NCBI RefSeq assembly: GCF_000269985.1
Contig: NC_016109.1
Location: 3,844,001 to 3,908,000, forward strand
DNA length: 64,000 nt
Direction: 5' to 3'
Source of the DNA: Kitasatospora setae KM-6054
Lineage (GTDB): Bacteria > Actinomycetota > Actinomycetes > Streptomycetales > Streptomycetaceae
The notes under the pieces are model-generated. The model worked only from the letters and a program-made list of their open reading frames with translations. It had not been told where the DNA came from and made no database searches. Position numbers and translations under genes: made by a program. Shown here piece by piece: positions 1 through 9,776 of the stretch (within the stretch, counting starts at the first letter, position 1; each line of letters begins with the position of its first letter).

Positions 1-56
1 CCCTCGCCCTGGCGAGCCGGCCGTTTCCGGTCGGCCCTCGCCCTGGCTAGCCGGCC
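1..56. repeat. 22-bp direct repeat, two copies
   Basis: A 22-bp segment at 1-22 recurs at 35-56 with a single difference (G to T at 48). The second copy covers the stop codon of the methyltransferase gene on the minus strand. The array may continue to the left of the window. No function is evident. Confidence 0.5.
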
Positions 57-595
57 TCCGTCGGACCCGACCAGTCGAGGGTCGGCGGCAGTACGCCCTC
101 CAGCGTGAGCAGCCAGCGCTTCGTCTCCACCCCGTGCCACGCCCCGCCGAAACCGCCCAACCCGTCCGCCGCCACCACCCGGTGGCACGGCACCAGCAGC
201 GGCAGCGGGTTCGCGCCCATCATCTGCCCCACCGTCCGGGCCGGTACCCCCGGCTCGGACGGGTCGGTGAACACCCCGCTGCGGGCGGCGAGTTCACCGT
301 AGGTGACGGTCCGGCCCCAGCCGACCGTCGCCAACAGGCAGCGCAGCACCACCAGGTGCGGACCACCGGCCAGCGACCAGTCGATCGGCAGCTCCAACTC
401 CCGCCGCACGCCCGCGAAGTACTCACCCACCCGGGCCCGCACCAGCTCCACCCGCCGCGGATCCGTGCACTCGGGCCCGGCCGCCCCCGGGTAGCTGCCC
501 GTGTAGCTGGCGGACGCCACGCCCCGGGCGGTCACCCCGAACCGCATCGGCCCGCTCGGCAAGGGGGTCGGGACGGTCACCCAGGAGAGGTCCAT
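47..595 (-). CDS. ogt: methylated-DNA--protein-cysteine methyltransferase
   Basis: A 182-residue suicide DNA-repair protein that transfers the alkyl group from O6-alkylguanine to its own cysteine. The C-terminal domain carries the active-site motif VPCHRVV followed by GGFGGAWHGVETKRWLL, as in the Ogt/MGMT family, and GQMMGANPLPLL is the recognition-helix region. The N-terminal domain (about residues 1-85) is divergent, as is usual. The start is ATG at 595. It stands alone, with no Ada-type regulator or AlkA nearby, so constitutive expression is likely. The family call is firm; the choice between ogt and other one-domain names is convention. Confidence 0.93.
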   Translation of the reverse strand: MDLSWVTVPTPLPSGPMRFGVTARGVASASYTGSYPGAAGPECTDPRRVELVRARVGEYFAGVRRELELPIDWSLAGGPHLVVLRCLLATVGWGRTVTYGELAARSGVFTDPSEPGVPARTVGQMMGANPLPLLVPCHRVVAADGLGGFGGAWHGVETKRWLLTLEGVLPPTLDWSGPTEAG

Positions 596-694
596 CCCTC
601 CACTCTAAGGACTCCGCCGCAGGGACCCCGGGGGTTCGGCGAGAACGGCGGAGAACCCCCGGGGCACACCGCCCGGGGCTCCGGACGCCGGGCC

Positions 695-919
695 CTACAG
701 GTGGTCGCGGAGGTAGCCGGCCAGGGTGCGGGACCAGGTGGCCAGGGCGGCGCGGTCCGGGGCCTCGCCCGCACCGAGCGCGGCGAGCTGCTCGGTGGAG
801 AGGCGGCCGCTCGCGGCCAGCGCGGAGAGGCCCGCGAGGACGGCCGAGAGGTGTTCGGCGTCGTCGTGGCTGAGCATCACGAGGGTGTCGGTGTGGCCGA
901 TGGTCATGGAGCCGGGCAT
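695..919 (-). CDS. hypothetical 74-aa protein
   Basis: A small acidic/helical protein (MPGSMTIGHTDTLVML...). The start is ATG at 919, chosen because a purine-rich GAGGACGAG ribosome site lies just upstream; the longer upstream reading frame is arginine/proline-rich noise. It has no membrane segment or signal peptide. The central Leu/Ala-rich stretch with LSTEQLAALGAGEAPDRAAL suggests a helical bundle. No family is recognised. It lies between ogt and the divergent chloride transporter gene. Confidence 0.65.
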   Translation of the reverse strand: MPGSMTIGHTDTLVMLSHDDAEHLSAVLAGLSALAASGRLSTEQLAALGAGEAPDRAALATWSRTLAGYLRDHL

Positions 920-1143
920 CTCGTCCTCCTCGGTCGGTCCTCGATCGGTCCTCCGTCCACCGTACGACCGCCGGAGCCGGGTCGCGCGGGGTCGCGTGGG
1001 GTCGTGTGTGGTGGGAGTGGAGGGAGGGGGCGGGTCTGCGAGGGGCGGGGGCGGCTCGCCCGTTCGGACCACCCGGATGGCCGGGGGCGGGGCGCCCGGC
1101 GGACGGTCAGGGGACGGTGTCCGACGGGTGACAGGGAGCGCAG

Positions 1144-2511
1144 ATGCCAGCAGAGGCCGCCGGTCCGTCCCAACCGCCCGGTCTGCGGGAGCTGCTGCGC
1201 AGCCCCGGCTACGGGCGGTTGCTGCTGGTGTCGGCGCTGGTCGGGGTGCCGGTCTCGCTGGCGGCGTTCGGCTTCGTGAGCCTGGAGCACGAGCTGCAGC
1301 ACTGGGTGTGGGAGTCGCTGCCGGACCAGCTCGGCTACGACCGGGCACCCTGGTGGTGGCCGCTGCCCGCGCTGGCCTTGGCCGGTCTGCTGCTGGCCCC
1401 GATCGTGACCCGGATGCCCGGCCGGGGCGGACACACCCCCGTCCTCGGGCTGGGCGGCCCGCCGACCCTGCCGGTGGAGGTGCCGTCGGTCGTCCTGGCC
1501 GCGCTGGCCTCCCTCCCGCTGGGCGCGGTACTCGGCCCGGAGGCACCGCTGATGGCACTGGGCAGCGGGCTGGCGCTGCTGACGGTGAGCGCGGCGAAAC
1601 GGGCGAACAGCCCGATGGTCGGACCGATGCTGGGCGCGGCCGGATCGACGGCGGCGATCGCCACGATCTTCGGCAGCCCGCTGGTCGCGGCCGTGATGAT
1701 GATCGAGGCAGCGGGCCTGGGCGGGGCGCAGCTGACCCTGCTGCTGCTGCCGTGCCTGCTCTCCTCCGGCGTGGGCGCGCTGGTGTTCACCGGGTTCGGA
1801 CACTGGACCGGCCTGTCGATCGGCTCGCTGAACCTGCCGTCCGTCCCGAAGGCGCAACTGCCGGACGCCGGGGACTTCCTGTGGGGCGTGCCGCTGGCGA
1901 TGGCGATCGCGGTGATCCTGGTCGCGGGGCAGACCCTGGGCCACCGCTTCGCCGCGTTCACGGCCCACCGGACGGCGGTGCGGACGGTGCTGTCCGCGGT
2001 GCTGGTGGGTGCCTGCATCGCCGGGTACGCGCTGGTGACCGGACGCTCCCCCGAGGAGGCGGCACTGTCCGGCCAGGCCGCGCTGGGACAGCTCGCGGCG
2101 GACCCGCGGAGCTGGTCGGTGGGCGCGCTGCTGGCCCTCGTCCTGTTCAAGGGCCTGGGCTGGGGTGTGGCCCTGGGATCGCTCCGCGGCGGCCCGATCT
2201 TCCCGGCGGTCCTGCTGGGCGCCGCCCTCGGCGTGGCGGCCGGCGGCCTGCCCGGCCTGGGCGTCGAGGCGGGCCTGGCCGCCGGCCTGGCCGCGAGCGG
2301 CGCGGCGGTCATGCGGCTGCCGGTGACCAGCACGGTGCTGGCGGCAGCGCTGCTGGGCGACCAGTCGGCGGATTCGATGCCGCTGCTGATCGTCTCGGCG
2401 GTGGTGTCGTTCCTGACCGCGACGTTCGTGCACCGGGTGGCCGCGCCTCGGCCGACGGCGGAGGGGGACGGGGGAGGGGAAGGGCGGGGCCGGGGTCGGG
2501 TGGCGGCTTGA
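1144..2511 (+). CDS. CLC-family chloride channel/transporter
   Basis: A 455-residue polytopic membrane protein. CLC-family signatures are visible: LGPEAPLMALGSG (the GxExP selectivity-filter loop) around residue 135, then repeated Gly/Ala-rich helices and GGPIFPAVLLGAALG (the GxFxP loop) near residue 350. About ten to twelve hydrophobic segments span the length, typical of the family (about 430-470 aa). The start ATG at 1144 has GGGAG upstream. It probably moves chloride, possibly as a Cl-/H+ exchanger; the proton-pathway glutamate should be checked by alignment. The C-terminal tail is Gly/Arg-rich without a CBS domain. A tandem repeat follows immediately after the stop. Confidence 0.9.
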   Translation: MPAEAAGPSQPPGLRELLRSPGYGRLLLVSALVGVPVSLAAFGFVSLEHELQHWVWESLPDQLGYDRAPWWWPLPALALAGLLLAPIVTRMPGRGGHTPVLGLGGPPTLPVEVPSVVLAALASLPLGAVLGPEAPLMALGSGLALLTVSAAKRANSPMVGPMLGAAGSTAAIATIFGSPLVAAVMMIEAAGLGGAQLTLLLLPCLLSSGVGALVFTGFGHWTGLSIGSLNLPSVPKAQLPDAGDFLWGVPLAMAIAVILVAGQTLGHRFAAFTAHRTAVRTVLSAVLVGACIAGYALVTGRSPEEAALSGQAALGQLAADPRSWSVGALLALVLFKGLGWGVALGSLRGGPIFPAVLLGAALGVAAGGLPGLGVEAGLAAGLAASGAAVMRLPVTSTVLAAALLGDQSADSMPLLIVSAVVSFLTATFVHRVAAPRPTAEGDGGGEGRGRGRVAA

Positions 2512-2512
2512 G

Positions 2513-2632
2513 ATCGGTGTCGTGACACCGGTGCGCTGGCATCGGTGTCACGACACCGATGCCGGGACATTCATGCTGCGGCATCGATGTCACGACACTG
2601 GTGTCGCGACATCGGTGTCACGACATCGACGC
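2513..2632. repeat. 14-bp tandem repeat, about 8.5 units
   Basis: Starting two bases after the chloride transporter stop codon, the sequence is built from 14-bp units of consensus ATCGGTGTCACGAC. Units 1, 3, 6, 7 and 8 (starting at 2513, 2541, 2583, 2597 and 2611) match closely and units 2, 4 and 5 are degenerate. Each good unit carries a near-palindromic TGTCACGACA or TGTCGTGACA spanning the unit boundary, so the array is also rich in inverted repeats. It lies between two convergent genes and could act as a terminator, a protein-binding array or a variable-number repeat. Confidence 0.85.
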
Positions 2633-2682
2633 GCCATCACCCTCGCGCCCCGCCCACCCACTCCGCCACCCCCACCCCCCGC

Positions 2683-3641
2683 TCACCGGCCGCAGGCGCG
2701 GCACGGCGGCCGGGTGGCGCGGGCGTAGCCGAGGGCGGCGGCGCCCAGGCCGAGGCCCCACAGCCAGTAGGCGGGCATCGCGATCCACAGGAAGGGCAGC
2801 GGCAGCGTGTCGTCGCGGGACGCCGGGTGGAGCGTCTCGCCGAGCAGTTGGGCGATGCCGACGCCGAAGTACACCAGCAGTCCGACCGAGAGCGCGGCGG
2901 CCGGGCCGAGCGGCAGCCAGCGGGGCACCGGGCGGCCGCCGAGCAGCGGGACGGGGTGCGGGACGTTCCGGCCCCAGCGGTGGACGAGGGAGAGCGGCAG
3001 GACGGTGCCGGCCAGGACGAAGCCGGCCTCGAACACGGCGAGGGAGAGTCGCTCGGCCGTCCCGAGCGGTCCCGGGCTACCGAAGCCCAGTCCGTACTGG
3101 GCGAGGATCCGCAGCCAGCAGGAGGCGACCGCCCCGTAGCCGGCCAGGCGGGCCCAGCGCGGGGTGCGGGTGCGGGCGGCGGGGTCGTGCGGGTCGCCGG
3201 TGCGGCCGCAGCGGGGCAGTCGCCGCGCAGGCGGCGGTGGGCGCGGGCAGCGGCGGCCAGCAGGACGGCGGTCGCGGCGCAGCCGGTCCGGCTGAGGAAA
3301 CCCGCCGCCGAGCCGGGGAGGCCCAGCCCGGGCAGCAGGCCGCCGACCACGTCCAGCAGCAGGAACGGGCAGCTCAGCAGCAGGACGGCGGCCACCGCAG
3401 CGGCCCCGGCGAGCAGTCCGGGGCGGTAGCGGCGGGCCCGGTGCAGGCCGTATCCGAGCGCCGCGGCGGCGGCGGACAGGCCGACCGTCCCCCAGCGGGG
3501 AACGACCAGCAGGTCGGTGCCGAGCCGACCGAAGGACGGGGCGTGGCCGAGTGCCCACCAGGTCTGCGTCAGCCCGTACGCGAGGGCGGCGGCGAGCGCG
3601 GCGGCCGCCGTCCGGGGCGGGTGGTGGGTGCGGTCTGCCAT
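2683..3641 (-). pseudogene. multi-pass membrane protein, frameshifted
   Basis: Two reading frames make one plausible protein. From ATG at 3641 (MADRTHHPPRTAAA) one frame gives four or five hydrophobic helices, then degenerates into Ala/Pro/Thr after RRLRGDCP. The second frame continues with RWARLAGYGAVASCWLRIL and further helices to a stop at 2683. The frames would be joined by one extra base in the GGGG run at 3213-3216. Total length would be about 319 residues with seven or so membrane segments. This is either an inactivated gene or a homopolymer sequencing error. The family is not recognised. It converges on the chloride transporter gene, with the tandem repeat between them. Confidence 0.6.
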
Positions 3642-4354
3642 GGCGTCCACGCTAGGCAGCGGCGGGTGGGCCGGGCATCGGCCGCGGGGAGGGCCGCGCG
3701 GGGGCGGGGCAGGTCGCGGGAAGGACGGGGCGCCTACCCGGCGAGGAGATTGACGTCCTGTCGGATCGTCCGCCAGGAGGAGGCGGTGGCGGGGCAACGC
3801 CCCCGCATGGCAAGGCTGTTGGCGCGGCGCCGACCTGTCCGCCGGCAACAGCGGCGGCAGCAGCAGCGACAGCGAGAGCGACAGCGACGGTGGTGGCCGG
3901 GGGCGCGCGGTCTCCCGTTGCCGGCGGCGTTCTCGCGGGCCGACCTCGCGCGCCCCCGGCACTCTCCGTTCAGGACGGTGGCTCCCCCTCGGGCCGCCGT
4001 CCTGCGGATCCGCCGTCCGCGCGGCTCCGGCGAGCGGCGGCCGGGAGCGCGGGGCGGCGGGGCGCGGCCGGTGCCGGGGTTCGGGCGGGCCGCGGGTCGA
4101 TGGGGCCAGGCCGGTGGCGGCGGGGCCCGGGGCGGGGTCAGGACCAGGCGATATCCCGTCGACCGGAACGGGCCGGGGCGGACCGGGTGTTCGCCATGCT
4201 GATCTCCGTACGGTGCCGGACCGGTGCGGCCCTGGTGGATGGTTCGCGGTGGGACGGGACAAGCCTGGAGCGCCCCGGCAACCGGCCGATAACATCGGCC
4301 TAACGTGCGCCGACGAAGCGTCGGACGGGGGGCACGCGAACGGGGAGCAGCACG
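3642..4354. other. gene-free intergenic region
   Basis: About 710 bp between two divergent genes. I see no convincing gene, RNA or repeat. Long open frames on the minus strand here are arginine/proline-rich and have no family features. The last 100 bases before 4355 should hold the promoter of the SARP gene; GGGGAG at about 4341 is its ribosome site. Confidence 0.5.
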
Positions 4355-7321
4355 GTGCGCTTCGGTTTGCTCGGCACTCTGACGGCCCATGACGGAGTGG
4401 CCGACCGGCCGGTCCAGGGCCCCAAAGCCCGTACCCTGCTGGCCGTCCTGCTGCTGAACGCCGACCGGCCCGTCTCGCTCGACCGCCTGCTCGACGCGCT
4501 CTGGGGCGACCGGCCCCCCGCCACCGCCGAAGCCTCGCTGCGCAACCTGGTCTCCCGGCTGCGCCGGACACTCGGCGACGAGGACGGACAGCGACTGCGG
4601 TCCACCCCGTCCGGCTACCAACTCTCGCTGACAGACGACGAGTTGGACACTCGACAGTTCGAGGCCGCGATCCGCCGGGCCCGCTCCGCGCACGAGGCCG
4701 GCGACCTGTCCGCCGTACTGGCCGAGACCGCCACCGCACTCGGCCTCTGGCGCGGCGAGCCGCTGGCCGACCTCCCGGAGGCGGCCGGGGGCGGCGCGGC
4801 GGCCGAGCAGTGGCGGGAGAGCCGCCTGCAGGCCTTGGAGTGGCGCTTCGACGCCGAGTTGGGCCTGGGCCGCCCGCACGCGCCGCTGCCCGAACTCACC
4901 CGCCTGGTCCGCGAGCACCCGCTGCGCGAGGTCTTCCACGCCCAGCTGATGCTGGCCCTGCACCTGACCGGCTCCAGGGCCCGGGCCCTGGAGGTGCACC
5001 AGCGCCTGCGCACCGCCCTGATCGAGGAGTTGGGCATCGAACCCGGCCCCACCGTCCGGGCCGCGCACCAGCGGATCCTCGCCGAGCCGCCGACCGAACC
5101 GAGCAACCCAGCCGAACAGGCTGAACAGTCGGCCGAGGCGGCCGAGGCGGCCAAGGCGGCAACCGAAGCGCCGCCCGCTCCGGCCGCCACGCTCTCGGCC
5201 GACCGCCCAAGGCCGTCCCAACTCCCGCTCGTGTCACCGTACTTCGTTGGACGCCAAGAGCAACTGGCAACCCTCCGGGACGCGTTGACCGACACCTCGG
5301 AGCAGCCCGCGATCGTCGTGGTCAGCGGCCTGGCCGGCGTCGGCAAGTCCGCCCTCGCGGTGCGCTGCGCCACCGACCTGCGGGGCGAGTTCCCGGACGG
5401 GCAGCTGTTCCTGAACCTGCGCGGCGCCACCCCCGGCCTGACCCCGCTCACCGCCCACGCCGCGCTCACCGCGCTGCTGCCCGCCCTCGACGCCGCGCGG
5501 GGCGGCGTCCCCGAGGACACCGACGGCGCCGCCGCCCTGCTGCGCACCGCCCTGGCAGGCACCCGCACCCTGCTCGTCCTGGACGACGCAGCCGACCTCG
5601 CCCAGGTCCGCCCGCTGCTGCCGACCGCCCCCGGCTGCGCCGTCCTGGTCACCAGCCGCTCCCCCATGCACGCCCTGGACCACGCGCTGCACCTGCGGCT
5701 GGACGTCCTCTCCGAGCACGACGGCATCGCCCTGGTCGAACGCGCCGCCGGCCGCACCAGTGCGGACCGGTCGGTGGTCGCCATCGAGCGGACCGACCTG
5801 GCCCGCCTGGTCCGGCTCTGCGGCCGGCACCCGCTCGCCCTGCGGATCGCCGGCGCCCGGCTGGCCGCCCGCCGCACCCTCCCCGTCCGGCACCTGGTCG
5901 GCCGGCTGGAGGAGCACGAGGACCGGCTGGACGAGCTCGAACTCGACGACCTGAGCATCCGCCGCTCGCTCGCCCTGACGTACGACTCGCTGCGCGGCTC
6001 CGCCCGCCGGCCGGACGTCCGGGCCGCCGCCGCCCTCGCCGCGATCGGCACCCTCGACCTCCCCGACTACTCCGCCCCGCTGCTCGCCGCTGTCCTGCGG
6101 ATCACCCCCGCCCAGGCCGCCACCGCCCTCGACCGCCTGGTCGAGGTCGCCCTGCTCGACGAGCCCCGCCCCGACCGGTACGCCCCGCACGACCTGGTCC
6201 GCGACTACGCCCGCGAACTCGTCCCCGACCCCGCCGACCGCACCGGCCACGTCCGGGCCGCGCTCGACTGGTACCGCTCGCTGACCGTCCGGATGGCCTT
6301 CGCCCTCGACCCCGGCTCCGCCCTGACCCGGGAGCTGCCGCCGGTCGCCCCCGCCGACCAGCTGGACCACGAGGGCGCGCTGGCCGCCGGCGACGCCGAG
6401 TTCGGCAACCTGCTGCTCCTGGTCGAACAGCTCACCGCCACGAACTGGGCGACCTCCGCCGAGGTCTCCCCGCTGGCCCGGGCGCTCTTCCCCTACCTGC
6501 GGGTCCGCCCGCACGCGGACGCGCTCCGGATGAACGGAATCGTCCAGCGCCTGGCGGTCCGGGACGGCGACCTGGCCGCCCAGGCGTACGCGCTCAACTC
6601 CATGGCCCACGCCCACTACTCCGCCGGCCGGAACGTCCCCGCGCTCGAACTCCTCGACGCCTGCCTGGCGGTGGCCGAGGACCCGGACTTCCGCCGCCGG
6701 GCCCTCGGCCACCGCGGCCTCGTGCTGTCCGACATGCGCCGCGTCGAGGAGGCGATGGCCAGCCTGCAAGAGGTGCTGGACCTCGCCGTCCGGGCCGGTG
6801 ACGACCGCGATCAGGCCAGCGCCCTCGTCGCCCTCGGCAACCTGGTGGAAGCCGAGGACCCGCACCTGGCCATCGCCTACCACCACCGCGCCATCGACGC
6901 CGCCAACCGCTGCGGCTTCGAGTACGCGACCGTCGCCGCCCTCTGCAACATCGGCTTCGCCCACCTCCGGCTGGACGACCCCGCCGAGGCGCTGCGCCAC
7001 TTCGAGCAGACCACCGGCAGCTCCCTGCGGATCGCCTCCTGGCAGATCAACACCGAGGTCTGGCGCGGCCGGGCCGAGGCACTGCGCCGCCTGGGCCGGC
7101 TGAACGACGCCCTGACCGTCGTCCGGCAACTGCTCGACCAGGCCGCCCCCCTCCAGGACGCCCTCGTCACCGGCACCTTCCAGCACACCCACGGCCTGAT
7201 CCTGCGCGACCTCGGCCGCCCCGCCGAAGCCCGCGCCGCCTGGCGCTCCGCCCTGGAACGCCTCAGCACCGCCGACCACCCGGTGGTCGGCGAACTCCGC
7301 GACCTGCTCGCCACCGGCTGA
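4355..7321 (+). CDS. AfsR/SARP-family transcriptional regulator
   Basis: A 988-residue multidomain regulator. Residues 1 to about 90 form a winged helix (MRFGLLGTLTAHDG... LLDALWGDRPP... LRNLVSRLRRTLG). The bacterial transcriptional activation domain follows to about 240 (HPLREVFHAQLMLALHLTGSRARAL). An NB-ARC ATPase has Walker A GLAGVGKS at residues 325-332 and Walker B TLLVLDDAAD. The C-terminal third is TPR-like. This is the AfsR architecture: an ATP-regulated activator, usually of secondary metabolism or development. The start is GTG at 4355 with GGGGAG upstream. No biosynthetic cluster is adjacent, so it may act pleiotropically, as AfsR does (inference). A terminator follows the stop. Confidence 0.92.
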   Translation: MRFGLLGTLTAHDGVADRPVQGPKARTLLAVLLLNADRPVSLDRLLDALWGDRPPATAEASLRNLVSRLRRTLGDEDGQRLRSTPSGYQLSLTDDELDTRQFEAAIRRARSAHEAGDLSAVLAETATALGLWRGEPLADLPEAAGGGAAAEQWRESRLQALEWRFDAELGLGRPHAPLPELTRLVREHPLREVFHAQLMLALHLTGSRARALEVHQRLRTALIEELGIEPGPTVRAAHQRILAEPPTEPSNPAEQAEQSAEAAEAAKAATEAPPAPAATLSADRPRPSQLPLVSPYFVGRQEQLATLRDALTDTSEQPAIVVVSGLAGVGKSALAVRCATDLRGEFPDGQLFLNLRGATPGLTPLTAHAALTALLPALDAARGGVPEDTDGAAALLRTALAGTRTLLVLDDAADLAQVRPLLPTAPGCAVLVTSRSPMHALDHALHLRLDVLSEHDGIALVERAAGRTSADRSVVAIERTDLARLVRLCGRHPLALRIAGARLAARRTLPVRHLVGRLEEHEDRLDELELDDLSIRRSLALTYDSLRGSARRPDVRAAAALAAIGTLDLPDYSAPLLAAVLRITPAQAATALDRLVEVALLDEPRPDRYAPHDLVRDYARELVPDPADRTGHVRAALDWYRSLTVRMAFALDPGSALTRELPPVAPADQLDHEGALAAGDAEFGNLLLLVEQLTATNWATSAEVSPLARALFPYLRVRPHADALRMNGIVQRLAVRDGDLAAQAYALNSMAHAHYSAGRNVPALELLDACLAVAEDPDFRRRALGHRGLVLSDMRRVEEAMASLQEVLDLAVRAGDDRDQASALVALGNLVEAEDPHLAIAYHHRAIDAANRCGFEYATVAALCNIGFAHLRLDDPAEALRHFEQTTGSSLRIASWQINTEVWRGRAEALRRLGRLNDALTVVRQLLDQAAPLQDALVTGTFQHTHGLILRDLGRPAEARAAWRSALERLSTADHPVVGELRDLLATG

Positions 7322-7365
7322 ACCCCCGGCCCCGCCCCCCGGCCCCCGGCCCCGGAAACGCGGAA

Positions 7366-7394
7366 GGCCCCTCCGCCACGACGACGGAGGGGCC
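7366..7394. terminator. bidirectional hairpin terminator
   Basis: A perfect 10-bp stem GGCCCCTCCG/CGGAGGGGCC with a 9-nt loop lies between the SARP gene on the plus strand and the tRNA gene on the minus strand. It could end both transcripts. There is no T-tract, as is usual in these genomes. Confidence 0.75.
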
Positions 7395-7414
7395 ACTGGC
7401 CGACAGGCCCGCGG

Positions 7415-7488
7415 AGCCCCCTGTCGGGTTCGAACCGACGACCCCCGCTTTACAAGAGCGGTGCTCTGGCCAACTGAGCTAAGGAGGC
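7415..7488 (-). tRNA. tRNA-Thr (anticodon UGU)
   Basis: A full cloverleaf reads on the minus strand: acceptor GCCTCCT pairing with AGGGGGC (one G-T wobble), D stem GCTC/GAGC, anticodon stem CCGCT/AGCGG with loop CTTGTAA, and T arm GTCGG-TTCGAAC-CCGAC. The anticodon TGT (plus-strand ACA at 7452-7454) decodes threonine ACA and ACG. The CCA end is not encoded. I see no integrated element at this tRNA. Confidence 0.95.
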
Positions 7489-7536
7489 GCGGTGGCCGTC
7501 CGCGGGATCCACGGCGGCACCAGTGGGCAGTGTACC

Positions 7537-7610
7537 GGGCGGGGGCGCGGGGATGCGGGTGGTTGGCGGGGGTGGTTGGCGGGGGTGGGTGGTGGGGCGG
7601 TGGGGGCGGG
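7537..7610 (+). other. G-run-rich tract, potential G-quadruplex
   Basis: About ten runs of three to five guanines occur within 74 bases, including an exact 13-bp tandem duplication (GGTTGGCGGGGGT at 7561 and 7574). It lies between the tRNA and msiK, about 190 bp upstream of the msiK start, so it could sit in or near the msiK promoter region. Quadruplex formation is a prediction from base composition only. Confidence 0.45.
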
Positions 7611-7802
7611 TGTGACCGGATCGATGCCAACTCGGGGGCGGCGGAGGGCTGACAAAAGGACGAACTGCCAGGTAGCGTCACGGGGAGCCGCGTCCGACTG
7701 CTGTGATCCAGACCAGTTCCGGGCCTGTCGGGGCGGCGGCGAGAACATCCACCTTTACTCGGATCGTCCGGCACGTTCCTGCCGGTGAAGGAGCGAAGCA
7801 CC

Positions 7803-8900
<1,098 letters not shown>

Positions 8901-8972
8901 CGCCCGAGCCGCTGACGACGGCACCGGACGAGCGCCGCACCTGACGGCGGCGCCCGTCCCCCCGTTCTCCAC

Positions 8973-9012
8973 CCGGAACCCCTTGCCCACGGCGGTCGGC
9001 AGGGGGTTCCGG
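8973..9012 (+). terminator. strong hairpin terminator after msiK
   Basis: A 15-bp stem (CCGGAACCCCTTGCC paired with GGCAGGGGGTTCCGG, one G-T wobble) encloses a 10-nt loop. It ends about 110 bp after the msiK stop and before the next gene on the same strand. Confidence 0.8.
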
Positions 9013-9134
9013 CGTTGACGGGGGCTGCTCCGGACACGGATCGTCAACCCGATGGTGGAACAAAACGGGACAGCACTCACCCGATGGGGTAACGTGACGC
9101 GCCCGCCCGGCCACGCAGCGCTACTCTCCTGTGC

Positions 9135-9572
9135 GTGAAACAGCTCGTGCGCCGCATCGCCCAGACCGTTGCCCTCACCCTGCCGGTGATCCTGGTGACC
9201 ACCGGCACGCTCGCCGTCACCCGCGTCCCGTGGGCCCCGCCGACCGGGCTGGACCAGCAGGTGGTCGCGGCCTCCAGCGGGGACGGCACCATCGGCCGCA
9301 CCTCCACCGTGCCGAACACCGAGGGCCTGGCCCCGCAGGACGCCCTCCGGGTGGACCTGATGGAGGAGTTGAAGAACCACAATCCGGGCACCGCGCTCGA
9401 CCTGCTGGAGCGCACCATGCGGGAGAAGCCCTCGCTGACCCCGTACTGCACCGCGCTGGCCGGCGAGCTCGGCCGCGCCGCGGTGAAGAAGTACCAGGGC
9501 GACGCGCAGCGCGCCCGCTCCTTCGCCCGCCCGGTCTGCGACGGCTCGTTCGCCGCCGGCGTGGTCAACTGA
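9135..9572 (+). CDS. hypothetical membrane-anchored/secreted protein
   Basis: A 145-residue protein. Residues about 9-30 (AQTVALTLPVILVTTGTLAV) form a signal peptide or N-terminal anchor after a short basic start. The rest is soluble, with two cysteines (YCTALAGE and PVCDGSF) that could form a disulfide outside the cell. The region LLERTMREKPSLTPYCTALAGELGRAAVKKY looks helical. The start is GTG at 9135. No family is recognised. It lies between msiK and the nucleotidyltransferase in the conserved core block, so it is probably an actinomycete-specific protein rather than an accession. Confidence 0.75.
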   Translation: MKQLVRRIAQTVALTLPVILVTTGTLAVTRVPWAPPTGLDQQVVAASSGDGTIGRTSTVPNTEGLAPQDALRVDLMEELKNHNPGTALDLLERTMREKPSLTPYCTALAGELGRAAVKKYQGDAQRARSFARPVCDGSFAAGVVN

Positions 9573-9776
9573 CGCCGTCCGGACGGCCGCCCGGACGGCC
9601 GGCGGAGCGGCCGGTCGGCTGACGGCCCCGTCGAGCCACCGCCGGGCCAGGCCCCGCACCCGCCCGGTGCCGCCTCACACGCGCCCCGCACCCGCGCCCC
9701 GGCCGCCCCCCGGCCGCCCCGCGCCCGCCCTGGACAGGCCCGTCCACGCCGGGGCGGGCCCGCTAGGGTGGCGCGC

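Noticed and set aside
2637..4739. A single 700-codon minus-strand gene through the intergenic region
   Set aside because: Only the part from 3641 downwards is protein-like; the upstream part is Arg/Pro/Gly noise and runs into the SARP gene.
7415..7488. The tRNA-Thr as an integration site for a genomic island
   Set aside because: The genes on both sides are ordinary core genes and there is no nearby integrase or repeat of the tRNA 3' end.
9574..9603. GCCGTCCGGACGGC palindromes after the 145-aa gene as a terminator
   Set aside because: Short overlapping CCGGACGGCC repeats, no single convincing stem-loop.
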